Numbered from the stretch's first letter, positions 53,502 through 63,030 are shown. The stretch: 64,000 bases of DNA from Natrialba chahannaoensis JCM 10990 (GCF_000337135.1 NZ_AOIN01000008.1:99989-163988); one strand, 5' to 3'. Made by a program: numbers and translations. Notes: generated from the letters alone by a model not told the origin.

Positions 53502-54467
53502 ATGACTCCCGATGTCCTTGGCTACCACGCCTCCCACGAACAGTTCGCCCCGAGCGAGGTACTCGAGTACGCCCAACTCGCAGACAAGCAGGGTTTCGAG
53601 CACGCGCTCGCCTCGGATCACTTCCATCCCTGGAGTGAGCAGCAGGGCGAGTCGGGGCTCGTCTGGTCGTGGCTTGGGTCGGCGCTGGAGGCGACAGACC
53701 TGACGTTCGGGACGGTCAACGCGCCCGGCTACCGCTACCATCCGGCGATTATCGCGCAGGGAACGGCGACACTGCGCGAGATGTATCCGGAGCGGTTCTG
53801 GCTCGCAGTCGGTAGCGGCCAGTTGCTCAACGAGGGAATTACGGGCACGGATTGGCCGATCAAGGAGGAGCGAAACGCACGTCTCGAGGAGTGTGCGACG
53901 GTCATGCGGCGACTCTGGGACGGCGAAGAGGTGACTCACCACGGCCGCGTCGATGTCGAGCGGGCGACGCTGTACTCCCGTCCGGAGACGCCGCCGCCGC
54001 TGATCGGGGCGGCGCTGTCCGAGGAGACCGCCAAGTGGCTGGCCGAGTGGGCCGACGGCATGATCACCATCGCGACGCCGAATCATGAAGACGACGCGGC
54101 TCGCGTCGAGGCCTTCCGTGAGCACGCCCCAGAAAAGCCGGTGTACCTCAAAGCCCAGCACTCCTACGCGAGCGACGAGGAGGCTGCACTCGAGGGCGCG
54201 GTCGAGCAGTGGCGAAATCAGTGTATTCCGGGGACGGTGACACAGGAGCTTCGGACGCCGGAAGACTACGACGAACTCGGGACGCAGATCAGTGATGAGG
54301 ACGTGGCAGCGAAGGTTCGGGTCTCAGCGGATCTCGAGAAGCACCGTGAGTGGATCGAACAGGATCTGGAACTCGATGTTGATCGGGTCTACCTCCACAA
54401 CGTGAATACGAATCAGGAGGAGTTCATCGAGGCGTTCGGCGGGGACGTGCTGCCAGCGTTCGACTAG
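53502..54467 (+). CDS. F420-dependent LLM-class oxidoreductase (TIGR03557-like)
   Basis: The protein has 321 residues. The TIM-barrel start MTPDVLGYHASHEQFAPSEVL and EHALASDHFHPWSEQQGESG match F420-dependent oxidoreductases. FGTVNAPGYRYHPAIIAQG and LAVGSGQLLNEG line the cofactor site. In this group are F420-dependent glucose-6-phosphate dehydrogenase-like enzymes. The substrate is unknown. It stands alone. Confidence 0.85.
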   Translation: MTPDVLGYHASHEQFAPSEVLEYAQLADKQGFEHALASDHFHPWSEQQGESGLVWSWLGSALEATDLTFGTVNAPGYRYHPAIIAQGTATLREMYPERFWLAVGSGQLLNEGITGTDWPIKEERNARLEECATVMRRLWDGEEVTHHGRVDVERATLYSRPETPPPLIGAALSEETAKWLAEWADGMITIATPNHEDDAARVEAFREHAPEKPVYLKAQHSYASDEEAALEGAVEQWRNQCIPGTVTQELRTPEDYDELGTQISDEDVAAKVRVSADLEKHREWIEQDLELDVDRVYLHNVNTNQEEFIEAFGGDVLPAFD

Positions 54468-54548
54468 GATGGTAGCAGTGGCTGACGGGGAGGGACCAGA
54501 CTCGCAGCTTCACAATTTCACAACCCGCAACCCGCAACCGCCGACGAC

Positions 54549-55010
54549 CTACCGAAGCTGGTAGGAATCGTCTACGTCCGCGCTATCGAGATCATTGAGG
54601 TCGTCAAAATCATCGAGATCGTCGAGCAGCAACACCTCGTCTTCCTCATCCTCGAGTCGGTCCTGTAGCTGCGTGACGTAGGCCTTGTACTCGTCGAGTT
54701 GCTCGCGAAGGTGGTCGGTCTCGAGTTCGAGTCGCTCGTGCTCGCGGATGAAACTCTTCGGGACCTCGACGGTCGGCGGGAACGAGAGGTCCGCGTCGTC
54801 GCCGTTGCTGCTGCCAGCACCCTCGGCCGATCTGATCTCGAGTTCGCGCTCGGGAACGACCGCGATCTGTCCGTCGTGCTCGACGAGTTGGTCGACGTAG
54901 TCGCGAAACACCGCGGATAGCGAGATGTCGCGCTCCTCGGCGATGTCCTGGAGCGCGTCGAACGCGTCCTCGTTGACGCGAAACGAGATCGTCTTGTTCT
55001 TGTTGCCCAT
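54549..55010 (-). CDS. RHH/CopG-type DNA-binding protein with coiled-coil tail
   Basis: The protein has 153 residues from MGNKNKTISFRV. The RHH strand-helix-helix is KTISFRVNEDAFDALQDIAEERDISLSAVFRDYVDQL (key FRV, DAL, LSAVFR). A long coiled coil (ERLELETDHLREQLDEYKAY) and an Asp-rich tail follow. It may repress a nearby gene. It lies before the rpa3 operon in the same direction but 99 bp away. Confidence 0.7.
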   Translation of the reverse strand: MGNKNKTISFRVNEDAFDALQDIAEERDISLSAVFRDYVDQLVEHDGQIAVVPERELEIRSAEGAGSSNGDDADLSFPPTVEVPKSFIREHERLELETDHLREQLDEYKAYVTQLQDRLEDEEDEVLLLDDLDDFDDLNDLDSADVDDSYQLR

Positions 55011-55108
55011 TCGTTCACCAGATACTCGTCGGTCCACTTAACGGTTCGTCAGACGAGGAGTTCAGCGCGGCACAGGTAGGTGGAAGTGGCAGCTGAAAAA
55101 GAGCCGTC

Positions 55109-55741
55109 TCAGGCCGTCGCGTCAGCTTCTTGCTCCTCGAGTTGCTCGAGTGCCTGAATCACGTCGTTGCGGTAGTTGACGACCGGCGAGTCGTACTGCT
55201 CGCGGGCCATCTGGGCATACTCGTTCGTCGGCGCAGTCGAGGCGCTTTCGGGGGCCTCCTGTTCGGCTTCCCACTCCTCGAAGGCCTCGATGCGGTCGAG
55301 CGTACGTTCTGCGGTTTCGACGACCCAGCGGTCGCGGGTCGCGGCGTCGACAACTGCGATCGATTCGGGTCGAACGGAGACGTTGACGCTGCCGTCTTCG
55401 GTCTCGTAGGTTCGGGGCTTGCCGACGACCGAGACGTACGCTGGCGGCTCGGTCTCGCGCAGGATCGAAGCCGCTTCGGGCTGGTACTGCCCGGCGTAGA
55501 CGAAGAACGTCCCTGTCGGGTCGACGACGCGGCCGCGCCAGTACTCGCTGTCCTCACCGACGTCTTCGGTCTCGGTCAGCGTGCCGACGATGAACACGCG
55601 GTTCGCGCGGTCGCCCGTCGGGAGCAGGGCGAAGTTCGGCGCGCGCTCGTCGTCGCTTTCTTTGAACGTGTACGTCGAATCGTTGAATTCCGAGGCGAAG
55701 ACGCGGCGGGCGACTTCGCGGGTGAGTTCTGCCTGGCTCAT
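55109..55741 (-). CDS. rpap3: RPA3-associated protein
   Basis: The protein has 210 residues. A Rpa-associated (COG3390) domain is recognisable from VARRVFASEFNDSTYTFKE, VFIVGTLTETEDVGEDSEYWRGRVVDPTGTFFVYAG in key pieces, and AYVSVVGKPRTY. The C-terminus is helical and acidic. It starts 2 bases after the rpa3 stop, so the two form an operon. In Haloferax it partners RPA3 in single-stranded-DNA binding. Confidence 0.85.
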   Translation of the reverse strand: MSQAELTREVARRVFASEFNDSTYTFKESDDERAPNFALLPTGDRANRVFIVGTLTETEDVGEDSEYWRGRVVDPTGTFFVYAGQYQPEAASILRETEPPAYVSVVGKPRTYETEDGSVNVSVRPESIAVVDAATRDRWVVETAERTLDRIEAFEEWEAEQEAPESASTAPTNEYAQMAREQYDSPVVNYRNDVIQALEQLEEQEADATA

Positions 55742-55743
55742 GG

Positions 55744-56673
55744 TTACATCGACCTCGCTTTGATCAGCAGCTGTTCAGCATCGGCGGGCCCATCGAGTTC
55801 GGAGACGTCGTCTGCGAGCACGTAGCGGCCGAACGTCGGCCCCTCGATACGGTAGTAGGTGCCGACGATGTCGTCCGCGATTTCGTCGGCGACGACGGTC
55901 GTGTCGAGCGCGTCCATTGCCATGTCCTTGGCCTCCTCGAGGGAAAGTCCGGTTAGCTCCTCCGTCGCGTCCTTATCGAAGATGACCTCGTGGGCATCAA
56001 GTCCGTCGTCGACGACGGCTTTGATCCGGAGGTCGAATTCGCCTTCGACCTCGCCGTGTTCGTTACAGCGACCGTTCTGGAGCACTCTGGTGCAGTCCTC
56101 CTTCGGGCAGCGCTTGATGAGGCCGCTGCCGCTTTGCATGTCGACGAGCGCGCCTTCGATCTCGCTCGTATCGTCGCCGACCTCGAGTTCCTCCTCGAGT
56201 TCCTCGATGATGGTCGTGCTGTTGAGTTTGACCGAGTACCGGCCCTGGTACTCGTCAGTGACGACGTTCTGGAGCGAGTAGACGCCGCCCTCCTCGAGTG
56301 CGGGAAGCTCTGATTTGGCCCACTTGGTGAACTTGATCGTTCCCGTCGGGTCGCCGAGCAGGCCGACCTGGGCGACGGCGTCGCTTCGTGGGTCCCAGAG
56401 TTCGATGACTTTCGCCGTGAGGTCGACCCACTCTTCGGGTTCGTCGACCTCTTCGACGTTCACCGCTTCACTAGAGCCACTCGAGAGGTCCTCGCGGTCG
56501 AGGCCGGCCTCCTCTAAGTAGTGGTTGGTGACGCTCCGGCGCGCCTCGTCCATTGGTACTTTGTATTCGTCGACGAGCGTGGCCAGGCGCTCTTCGACGT
56601 CCTCGACGGTCACGTCGAGGTGGTCCGAAAACTGGTCGTGGATGTCGTCCGCATGCTGTCGTACGTCGCTCAT
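55744..56673 (-). CDS. rpa3: Replication protein A, RPA3-type
   Basis: The protein has 309 residues from MSDVRQHADDIHDQF, the size of haloarchaeal RPA3. An OB fold is seen as LTAKVIELWDPRSDAVAQVGLLGDPTGTIKFTKW in key pieces, and a zinc finger uses C189, C194, C203 and H206. It binds single-stranded DNA in replication and repair. The associated protein follows directly. RPA1-type genes have more OB folds, so RPA3 is the better match. Confidence 0.87.
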   Translation of the reverse strand: MSDVRQHADDIHDQFSDHLDVTVEDVEERLATLVDEYKVPMDEARRSVTNHYLEEAGLDREDLSSGSSEAVNVEEVDEPEEWVDLTAKVIELWDPRSDAVAQVGLLGDPTGTIKFTKWAKSELPALEEGGVYSLQNVVTDEYQGRYSVKLNSTTIIEELEEELEVGDDTSEIEGALVDMQSGSGLIKRCPKEDCTRVLQNGRCNEHGEVEGEFDLRIKAVVDDGLDAHEVIFDKDATEELTGLSLEEAKDMAMDALDTTVVADEIADDIVGTYYRIEGPTFGRYVLADDVSELDGPADAEQLLIKARSM

Positions 56674-56804
56674 GGTGTCACGCCTCCTCTTTGGTTTCAC
56701 TGGGAGGCATACGTCCATTCGCGCCCGATCATATTTAAAGTGCGGTTACCGGAGTGAAAGTGGACAGTTGCCCGCTGGTGCAGAGGCCACTGAACGAATG
56801 CGCA

Positions 56805-57446
56805 CTAGGACTCCGTCGCTGCGTCCGGCAACCCGTCGCCCTCGTCGGTTTCGACGACGATACGGATGTGGTCGCCCTCGGTAAGTTCCTGGTCGGAAGC
56901 TGCGGGAGCGCGGTTGATCGTCATCTCGACGCTCGTCCCGTCGTCACTGTCGTCGTAGGTCGTGCCGTGGATGCTGATCGTAGAGTCGGTGATCGGCATC
57001 TCGATGTCGGACATCGCTTCGCCGAACGTGACCCGTTCGGGGTGCATATGCCAGATGTTGCCGTCGTTCGGATGGAAGTGGAACGTGCCGCCGAGTTCCT
57101 CGTCGTAGTACTGGGACTGCTCGAAGTCGATCGCTTCGCCATCGACACTGACGGTGATCTCACCGTGTTCGTGGACCTCACCGCTCTCGCTCAGCCCAGA
57201 GGCGACGATGTAGCCGGCCGACCCAATCACGAGCAGGACGAACGAAAGCGCGAGCCCGTAGACGATGATCGGGTCTCTGCCGCCCGCCGGTCCCGACTGT
57301 GACTGCGAGGGGGACTCGAGTTCACCCGCGGCAGCGACTCGCCGGCGATCGATTCGTCCGAGTTCGTCGGCGTGGTTGTGCCCGAGGTGAGCCAGATAGG
57401 ACTCCTCGTCGTCGAACGATGCGTCGCAGTAGTCACAGTCGGGCAT
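56805..57446 (-). CDS. C2H2 zinc-finger protein with TM and His-rich extracytoplasmic domain
   Basis: The protein has 213 residues. A C2H2 finger is at the N-terminus (C4, C7, H20, H25). A TM helix (VYGLALSFVLLVIGSAGYIV) follows near 63-82. The C-terminal domain contains EVHEHGEITVSVDGE, TFHFHPND and IWHMHPERVTFGE, a His-rich site. A cytoplasmic zinc finger plus an outside His-rich domain suggests metal sensing or delivery across the membrane. Its family is haloarchaeal. Confidence 0.7.
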   Translation of the reverse strand: MPDCDYCDASFDDEESYLAHLGHNHADELGRIDRRRVAAAGELESPSQSQSGPAGGRDPIIVYGLALSFVLLVIGSAGYIVASGLSESGEVHEHGEITVSVDGEAIDFEQSQYYDEELGGTFHFHPNDGNIWHMHPERVTFGEAMSDIEMPITDSTISIHGTTYDDSDDGTSVEMTINRAPAASDQELTEGDHIRIVVETDEGDGLPDAATES

Positions 57447-57547
57447 CAGTCGTCTCGCACTAGCGAGAGCGGGTACTCAACGGTGTCGGTCGGACGAGGG
57501 CACGCTCGCAGCGGGCGGGAGCGTCCAATCACGAGCAGATTAGAGTG

Positions 57548-58120
57548 CTACTGATTTTCGCCGTCGGCCTGGTGACGCGTCGCCAGTCCTGCAAGGTGGG
57601 GTGACTCGGGGACGATCAGCTGTTCGCACGCGGTCTGACACGCACCGGTGCTCCCCGGGATGCAAAACACCGGTGTGTCGACGGCGATGCCAGCGGTTGC
57701 ACGCGAGGCAATCGCCCGCGTGCCGATCTCCTCCCACGAGAGCGCTCGAAACCGCTCGCCAAAGCCTGGGAGGTCACGCTCGAACAGCGAGGATGTTGCC
57801 TCAGGGGACACATCGTCCGTGGTGACGCCCGTGCCCCCGGTCGTGACGACGACATCGATATCGCGTCGCGCAACGAGGCCGCGAACAGCGGTCCGGATCG
57901 ACGAATAGTCGTCTCGGACGAGCAGCCGCTCTCGCACCTCGTGGCCCTCGGCTTCGAAGCACTCCTGGATAGTGTCACCGCCGGGGTCGTCGGGGTCGGT
58001 CCCGGAATCGTCGGCCTGCGCGCGTGAACTGGAGACCGTTACGATCCCGACGTAGAGGGGATCGATGACGTCGTGGCCGTGGTCGTCGGTGCTGCGTCGA
58101 TCGTCTCGGTCGGTTGCCAT
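57548..58120 (-). CDS. moaB: Molybdenum cofactor biosynthesis protein MoaB
   Basis: The protein has 190 residues from MATDRDDRRSTDDHG. The MPT-binding fold has VVVTTGGTGVTTDDVSPEA (key GGTG and D), RALSWEEIGTRAI, and IPGSTGACQTAC. MoaB adenylylates molybdopterin or binds MPT. The upstream extension has no family match. It is convergent with no gene here and next to the membrane protein gene on the other strand. Confidence 0.9.
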   Translation of the reverse strand: MATDRDDRRSTDDHGHDVIDPLYVGIVTVSSSRAQADDSGTDPDDPGGDTIQECFEAEGHEVRERLLVRDDYSSIRTAVRGLVARRDIDVVVTTGGTGVTTDDVSPEATSSLFERDLPGFGERFRALSWEEIGTRAIASRATAGIAVDTPVFCIPGSTGACQTACEQLIVPESPHLAGLATRHQADGENQ

Positions 58121-58317
58121 ACGTGTCCCTCTACGCTGCAGTGTCATAAGCGATGGTCGACGCGAGTGACGGGCGGCGCAAGTGCTGCACAATGTGAGTG
58201 ATGACCGACTCCATCGGACGGAATCGAGCGCCACGGTACTCGTCACCATCCACGGATACACAGGCCAGTACGCCCGTTCGCAACGTTTTACTACCGATCG
58301 AGCAACCTGTCACGTAA

Positions 58318-59859
58318 ATGGTTCACCGAGACGCCACGGAAAGGCACCCACCCACCGCGGCCTTCGCCCCAATCTTGCTCGCTAATCTGGTGCCGCTGGT
58401 GGGTGTTCTCGAGTTCGGCTGGGATCCCGCGACGCTGGTCGTCATCTACGCGCTCGAGGTACTGCTCGCGTTTCCGCTCGCCGCGGGGAAAGCACTGTTC
58501 GCAGGGAGGCCACCGAACGTCGAGGAGCTAGAGACTGACGACGAGGACGGGGACGAGAGTAGCGGGGACTCGAGTGTGGTCAACATCGGCAACACGGAGC
58601 TGGCACGGAAGCGCGGGAGCGTGCGACTGGTCTCCTGGCTGCCGCCAGTCTATCCGCGCAACGTGTCGTTTATCGGTGCGGTGCTGTTCGCGACCGTCTG
58701 GTCCACTCTCTTCATCGTGGCGCTGCTGTCCGAGGTCGCTATCGACGAGGCCCTCGCGCGGCCCGAGGTCTGGTTCAGCGTCGGCGCGCTGGTCAGCGGG
58801 CAACTCATCGAAACCTGGCGCGACTATCTCCGCGGCGGACGCTACGAGGAGACCTCGCCGTACGCCGTCATCGAAACCCCTGCACGACAGGCGTTCTTCC
58901 TGATTTTCGTCCTCTTCATCGTGGCAGAGGCCAGCGGTGCGATCGTTCTCGCCGCGTTCGTCGCCGTCAAGCTACTTGTCGACTGGTCGGCGTTTCGCGC
59001 GACCAACGGCGGTGGTGGCCGACTCACGGGCTGGCTGTCCGGTCCGGACGGCGAGGACGAGGGCGAGGATCAGAACGAGAAGGAGTCCGACGAGACCACC
59101 GCGACGCTCGAACCGCTTTCCATACCCGAGGGCAAGCCGAACGCTCGCGTCCCGACGCATACACCCACAGTGGTTCTCACCGGCATCCTGCACACACTGG
59201 TGAAGCCAGCACCGTTCTACACCAGCATCGTCATTCTCGCCTGGTTCATCACCCTCTCCGTTCTGGGGGATACTGCCAGCGGCGGGCTCGGAGTCGCGCT
59301 AACGGTCGGCATCAGTTTCCTCGCACTCGCTGCGCTCGCCGGCTATCTGACCGTCAAAACGCTCGAACACATCCTCTCGCACGCACCACTCGAGTACCAT
59401 CGTTACGACGACCACCTGGTCGCGTACGATACATGGGTTGAGGAACCCCAGTGGCAGATCCCGCTGCACGAGATTCGCGACGTGAGTCTCGTCGCCGACC
59501 GGTACCCGGATCGGGTGTATGATACCCGAACACTCGAAGCGCAGATGGGCTGGGGAGATGACGAAGCGACGCGGGAGATCGGTCCGGTCGTGGACGCCGA
59601 CGCGTTCGCCGAGGCGCTCGACCTCCCGATTCGCGGGACGGTACTCGAGTTGCAACCGATCGATCGACGGATTGCGGCGGTTGCAGTTGCCCCGATCGGT
59701 GGCCTCCTTGTCTGTGCCGTCGTTTTTGTAGTCGGCCCGTGGCCACTGCTTGCCGCGCTTCCGTACGTCGTCTTCGGGCTGCCGTTTATCGCGCTCGTTC
59801 TGCACGGACTCTGGGGGCAGGCGTATCCGGACCAGAGTAGCACTCGCGTTGACCGCTGA
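58318..59859 (+). CDS. DUF6498-containing membrane protein
   Basis: The protein has 513 residues with about nine TM helices. The N-terminal pattern FAPILLANLVPLVGVLEFGWDPATLVVIYALEV in key pieces is typical of DUF6498 proteins, then ETWRDYLRGGRYEETSPYAVIETPARQAFF, again only in outline. The soluble C-terminus holds a PH-like HRYDDHLVAYDTWVEEPQWQI. The role is unknown. Confidence 0.75.
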   Translation: MVHRDATERHPPTAAFAPILLANLVPLVGVLEFGWDPATLVVIYALEVLLAFPLAAGKALFAGRPPNVEELETDDEDGDESSGDSSVVNIGNTELARKRGSVRLVSWLPPVYPRNVSFIGAVLFATVWSTLFIVALLSEVAIDEALARPEVWFSVGALVSGQLIETWRDYLRGGRYEETSPYAVIETPARQAFFLIFVLFIVAEASGAIVLAAFVAVKLLVDWSAFRATNGGGGRLTGWLSGPDGEDEGEDQNEKESDETTATLEPLSIPEGKPNARVPTHTPTVVLTGILHTLVKPAPFYTSIVILAWFITLSVLGDTASGGLGVALTVGISFLALAALAGYLTVKTLEHILSHAPLEYHRYDDHLVAYDTWVEEPQWQIPLHEIRDVSLVADRYPDRVYDTRTLEAQMGWGDDEATREIGPVVDADAFAEALDLPIRGTVLELQPIDRRIAAVAVAPIGGLLVCAVVFVVGPWPLLAALPYVVFGLPFIALVLHGLWGQAYPDQSSTRVDR

Positions 59860-59896
59860 GGGAGACTCGTGTTCGGAGAGCGGTCTGTCCAGGCAC

Positions 59897-61261
59897 CTAC
59901 GACTCGATCGAAATCACCGTGGTCTCGCCCATGACTGTCGGCGCGGCGTTCTCGTACTCGAGCCAGTCGTCATCCAGCTCCGCGTCGGTGAGCAGACACT
60001 CGTCGAGGCGCGCCTTGAGCACGTCCAGATCGACGTTGCGGCCGATCAGCGCGAGTCGTGTCTCGCGGTCGCCCCACTCCTCATCCCACGGGAGATCGGG
60101 CTGGCCACGACGGTACGTCTCCTGGTGTTCCTCGGAGAAACTGGCAATCCAGCGGCCCGTCACCTCGAGTGCGGTCTCGCTGCCGGCGTAGCTCATCGTG
60201 ATGGCCTGTTTATCGCGTCCGGCGATCCAGCACAGCCCCTTCGCACGCACGAGGCCGTCGGGGAGGTCAGCGAGGAAGGCGGCGAACCGTTCGGGATGGA
60301 GCGGCCGGCGGCGGTGGTAGGTGTCGACGGTGATGCCGTAGCGTTCGGGCGGGTGGGCGTGGTCGTGATGTTCGTGGGGCTCGGTGTGGTCGTGGTGCTC
60401 GTTGTATTCATTGTGTTCGGGGTGATCGTGATCGTGGTGCTCGCGATCTTCGAGATCGTCGGGGTGCTCATGAGGGTCGTGATGCTCGTTGTCGTCCCTA
60501 CAGTGATCGTGGCCCGCCTCGCCGTGGGCGTGATCGTCACCGCGCTCATCCGCTTCGATCGCCCGCTTCCAGCCCGCCGCGTCGGTCACCGCTTCCAGAT
60601 CGAATCGCTCGACACCCAGTATCTCGGCAGGATCGATCACCCCGTGCTCGGTCGTCACGACCTCGGCGCGCGGCTGGAGCGTCTCGAGAACGGCGACGAC
60701 GCGCTCGCGTTCGGCGTCGGAAACGAGGTCGCACTTGTTGACGACCAGCAGGTCACAGAACTCGACCTGCGCCAGAACGAGATCCGCAAGCGGGCGCGTT
60801 CCGGAGTCGTCCGGTCCCTGCACGGCGGGAACGTCGTCGGAATCAGCGTCAGCGAAGCGGTCGTGGAATCGCCGCCCGTCGACGACGGTAACGATACCAG
60901 AGAGGTCGTACGGCCCCCCAGCAGGACCGCGGACGAACTGGCGGGCGATTGGTTCCGGTTCGCTAACACCAGAAGCCTCGACGACGAGCTGGTCGAACTC
61001 GTGTTCCTTCCAGAGCTGGATCACCGCCCGCGAGAGTTCGCCGCCGAGGCTACAGCAGATACAGCCGTTCTCGAGTGCGACAACGTCCTCGCCGGTCGCG
61101 AGATCGGTGCGAGCCTCCACGAGATCAGCGTCGACGTTGACTGCGCCGACATCGTTGACCAATACTGCAACGTCGCGGTCGGCCGACTCGAGAAGGCCAG
61201 AAAGCAACGTCGTCTTTCCTGCGCCGAGTTCGCCGCTGAGGACAGTGACCGGAACAGACAT
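59897..61261 (-). CDS. CobW/G3E-family GTPase with long His-rich insert
   Basis: The protein has 454 residues. Walker A GELGAGKT at 10-17, NGCICC metal motif near 65, and SGVSEPEP fit CobW/ZNG-type metal chaperones. Residues ~236-310 are a His/Asp/Glu-rich insert (repeats HDHDHPEH and HEHHDHAH) that can hold several metal ions. The C-terminal CobW_C domain follows. It is 5 bp downstream of the second CobW gene and divergent from the NikR-like gene. It should load metal onto client enzymes. Confidence 0.88.
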   Translation of the reverse strand: MSVPVTVLSGELGAGKTTLLSGLLESADRDVAVLVNDVGAVNVDADLVEARTDLATGEDVVALENGCICCSLGGELSRAVIQLWKEHEFDQLVVEASGVSEPEPIARQFVRGPAGGPYDLSGIVTVVDGRRFHDRFADADSDDVPAVQGPDDSGTRPLADLVLAQVEFCDLLVVNKCDLVSDAERERVVAVLETLQPRAEVVTTEHGVIDPAEILGVERFDLEAVTDAAGWKRAIEADERGDDHAHGEAGHDHCRDDNEHHDPHEHPDDLEDREHHDHDHPEHNEYNEHHDHTEPHEHHDHAHPPERYGITVDTYHRRRPLHPERFAAFLADLPDGLVRAKGLCWIAGRDKQAITMSYAGSETALEVTGRWIASFSEEHQETYRRGQPDLPWDEEWGDRETRLALIGRNVDLDVLKARLDECLLTDAELDDDWLEYENAAPTVMGETTVISIES

Positions 61262-61266
61262 GCTGG

Positions 61267-62469
61267 TTACCGCGAGAGCGCAAGCTCACGTCGGTCTTCC
61301 GGTTCGAACGGATCAGAGTAGCGCGACCAGTCGTCGTTCATCTCCGCATCAGTGAGCACGCAGTCGTCGAGTCGGTCGATCAGCCCATCCTCGTCGAACT
61401 CGCGCGCGATAAAGACCAGTCGAGTCATTCGGTCGCCGTACTCCTCGTGCCAGTCGTCTTTCAGACCAGGGCGAGCGGCGAAGTACTTCTCGCGTTCGGC
61501 CTGAGGAAGGTTTGCGAGCCACGTGCCAGCAGGGCCGGCACGGACGGAGGTGCCGGCTTTGTCGACACCCATCGAGACGTCTTCACGGCCCGCACTCCAG
61601 AGGAATCCCTTGGCGCGAACGATTTCGTCCGGCATGTCTGACAGCAACGCGGCGATGCGTTCGGGGTGGAACGGCCGTCGGCGCTCGTAGACGAAGGAGG
61701 TGACCCCGTGTTCCTCCTGTGGGTCGTGGTGATGATCGTGTTGGAGTTCGTGTTTCCAGCCCGCCGAATTCTTGGCACGCTGGAAGTCGAATGCACCGGT
61801 CCCCAGAATCTCGTTCGGCTCGATATTCCCAAACTCCGTGCGAACAATTTCCGCGCGCGGCTGCAAGCGTTTGAGAATTGACTCGATCTCTGCGAGCGCG
61901 TCGTCGGGGACGAGGTCACATTTGTTCACCAACAGCACGTCACAGAATTCGATCTGGTCGAGCAGGACCTCCTCGGGGACGCGGCCCGACTGGCCTTCGA
62001 GTTGCTGTTCGGTGAGGGCAGTGCCGGAGTCGAACGACTCCCAGAAGCTGTGGGCGTTGATCACCGTCACCATCGTGTCCAGTTCGTAGGTGCCGGTCGG
62101 ATCGAACTCGGCGTCCTCGAAGCCCATCGCGAACGTCTGGGCGACCGGAATCGGCTCGGAGATACCGGACGATTCGACCAGCAGATAGTCGAATTCGCGT
62201 CGCTCGGCGAGTCGACCAACTTCATCTAGCATGTCACCTCGCAGGCGACAGCAGATGCAGCCGTTGGATAACTCAATGATCTCCTCTTCACTGCCCAGGT
62301 CCGACTGCTGGGCGACGTGCTCGGCGTCGACGTTCACCTCTCCCATGTCGTTAACGACGACGGCGACATCAAGGTCGTGCTCTGCAGTTAGTACGTGATT
62401 CAAGACAGTCGTTTTTCCCGCACCGAGGCTGCCACTGAGGACGGTCACAGGAATAGGGTCGTCGGTCAT
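61267..62469 (-). CDS. CobW/G3E-family GTPase
   Basis: The protein has 400 residues from MTDDPIPVTVLSG. Walker A GSLGAGKT near 13-20, the CICC metal motif in NGCICCRLRGDML, and SSGISEPIPVAQ are present. There is a shorter His patch (HDHHHDPQEEHG). The C-terminal domain is complete. An extra 36 codons upstream are excluded because they fall in the AT-rich operator region. It forms an operon with the following CobW gene. Confidence 0.88.
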   Translation of the reverse strand: MTDDPIPVTVLSGSLGAGKTTVLNHVLTAEHDLDVAVVVNDMGEVNVDAEHVAQQSDLGSEEEIIELSNGCICCRLRGDMLDEVGRLAERREFDYLLVESSGISEPIPVAQTFAMGFEDAEFDPTGTYELDTMVTVINAHSFWESFDSGTALTEQQLEGQSGRVPEEVLLDQIEFCDVLLVNKCDLVPDDALAEIESILKRLQPRAEIVRTEFGNIEPNEILGTGAFDFQRAKNSAGWKHELQHDHHHDPQEEHGVTSFVYERRRPFHPERIAALLSDMPDEIVRAKGFLWSAGREDVSMGVDKAGTSVRAGPAGTWLANLPQAEREKYFAARPGLKDDWHEEYGDRMTRLVFIAREFDEDGLIDRLDDCVLTDAEMNDDWSRYSDPFEPEDRRELALSR

Positions 62470-62579
62470 GCGTCGGTTGTGAATAAGAACTCCTGTATTG
62501 TTAATACTAGTCATTACGTGCTGCTGTCTTATTGAATAACAAATACTAATATTTACTATAGAGATATTCACAACCACGG
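62470..62579. promoter_or_regulatory. Divergent promoter/operator of the CobW pair and the NikR-like gene
   Basis: The AT-rich 110-bp region has a perfect 5-bp palindrome aaata/tattt around ctaa (62541-62554), the TATA-like tttactata (62552-62560), ending about 20 bp before ATG 62580, and a near-palindrome taatactagtcatta (62503-62517). Sites of this kind could bind the NikR-like protein. This is inference from position only. Confidence 0.5.
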
Positions 62580-63002
62580 ATGCCCGTCATCAGCGTCTCC
62601 ATGCCCGAAGAACTGATCGATCAACTCGATACTGTCGCCGAACGTCACGGGTACACGGGGCGAAGCGAAGTCGTCCGCGAGGGGTCACGAGCCCTGCTCA
62701 CCGAATTTGAAGACGACCGTCTGGCGAACCAGCAACTCGCGGGAACCGTCAGCGTCTTCTCCGATTTCGAAACCCAACCTATCGAGCGACAGTTAACAAC
62801 GCTCCGTCACGAATACGAGAGGAGCATCGCTTCGATCACCCACAGCCACGTCGGTGATTCCTGTCTCGACGTACTGGTACTCGAGACCGACCGCGACGAA
62901 CTGGCGACAGTCGTTGGGAAACTTCGGGCAATTGACGGCGTCAAGACGGTGGAATACTCGCTGGTGCCGCTAGAAGGATCCGATAACTGCGGTTGCAGAT
63001 GA
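62580..63002 (+). CDS. nikR: NikR-like metal-responsive RHH regulator
   Basis: The protein has 140 residues. RHH at MPVISVSMPEELIDQL, GRSEVVREGSRALL. The C-terminal ACT-like domain contains H77, H88, H90 and C95, the counterparts of the Ni site of E. coli NikR (H76, H87, H89, C95), and DCLEIAVL-like SCLDVLVL. A C-terminal CGCR could add metal affinity. Ni is the classical ligand, but Zn or Co cannot be excluded. Likely regulates the divergent CobW operon. Confidence 0.83.
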   Translation: MPVISVSMPEELIDQLDTVAERHGYTGRSEVVREGSRALLTEFEDDRLANQQLAGTVSVFSDFETQPIERQLTTLRHEYERSIASITHSHVGDSCLDVLVLETDRDELATVVGKLRAIDGVKTVEYSLVPLEGSDNCGCR

Positions 63003-63030
63003 ACTAACTAGACGACGAAAGTCGAAGAAG

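Noticed and set aside
59750-61321. 523-codon plus-strand frame
   Set aside because: Shadow of the first CobW gene; the repetitive hydrophobic residues come from the antisense of the His-rich insert.
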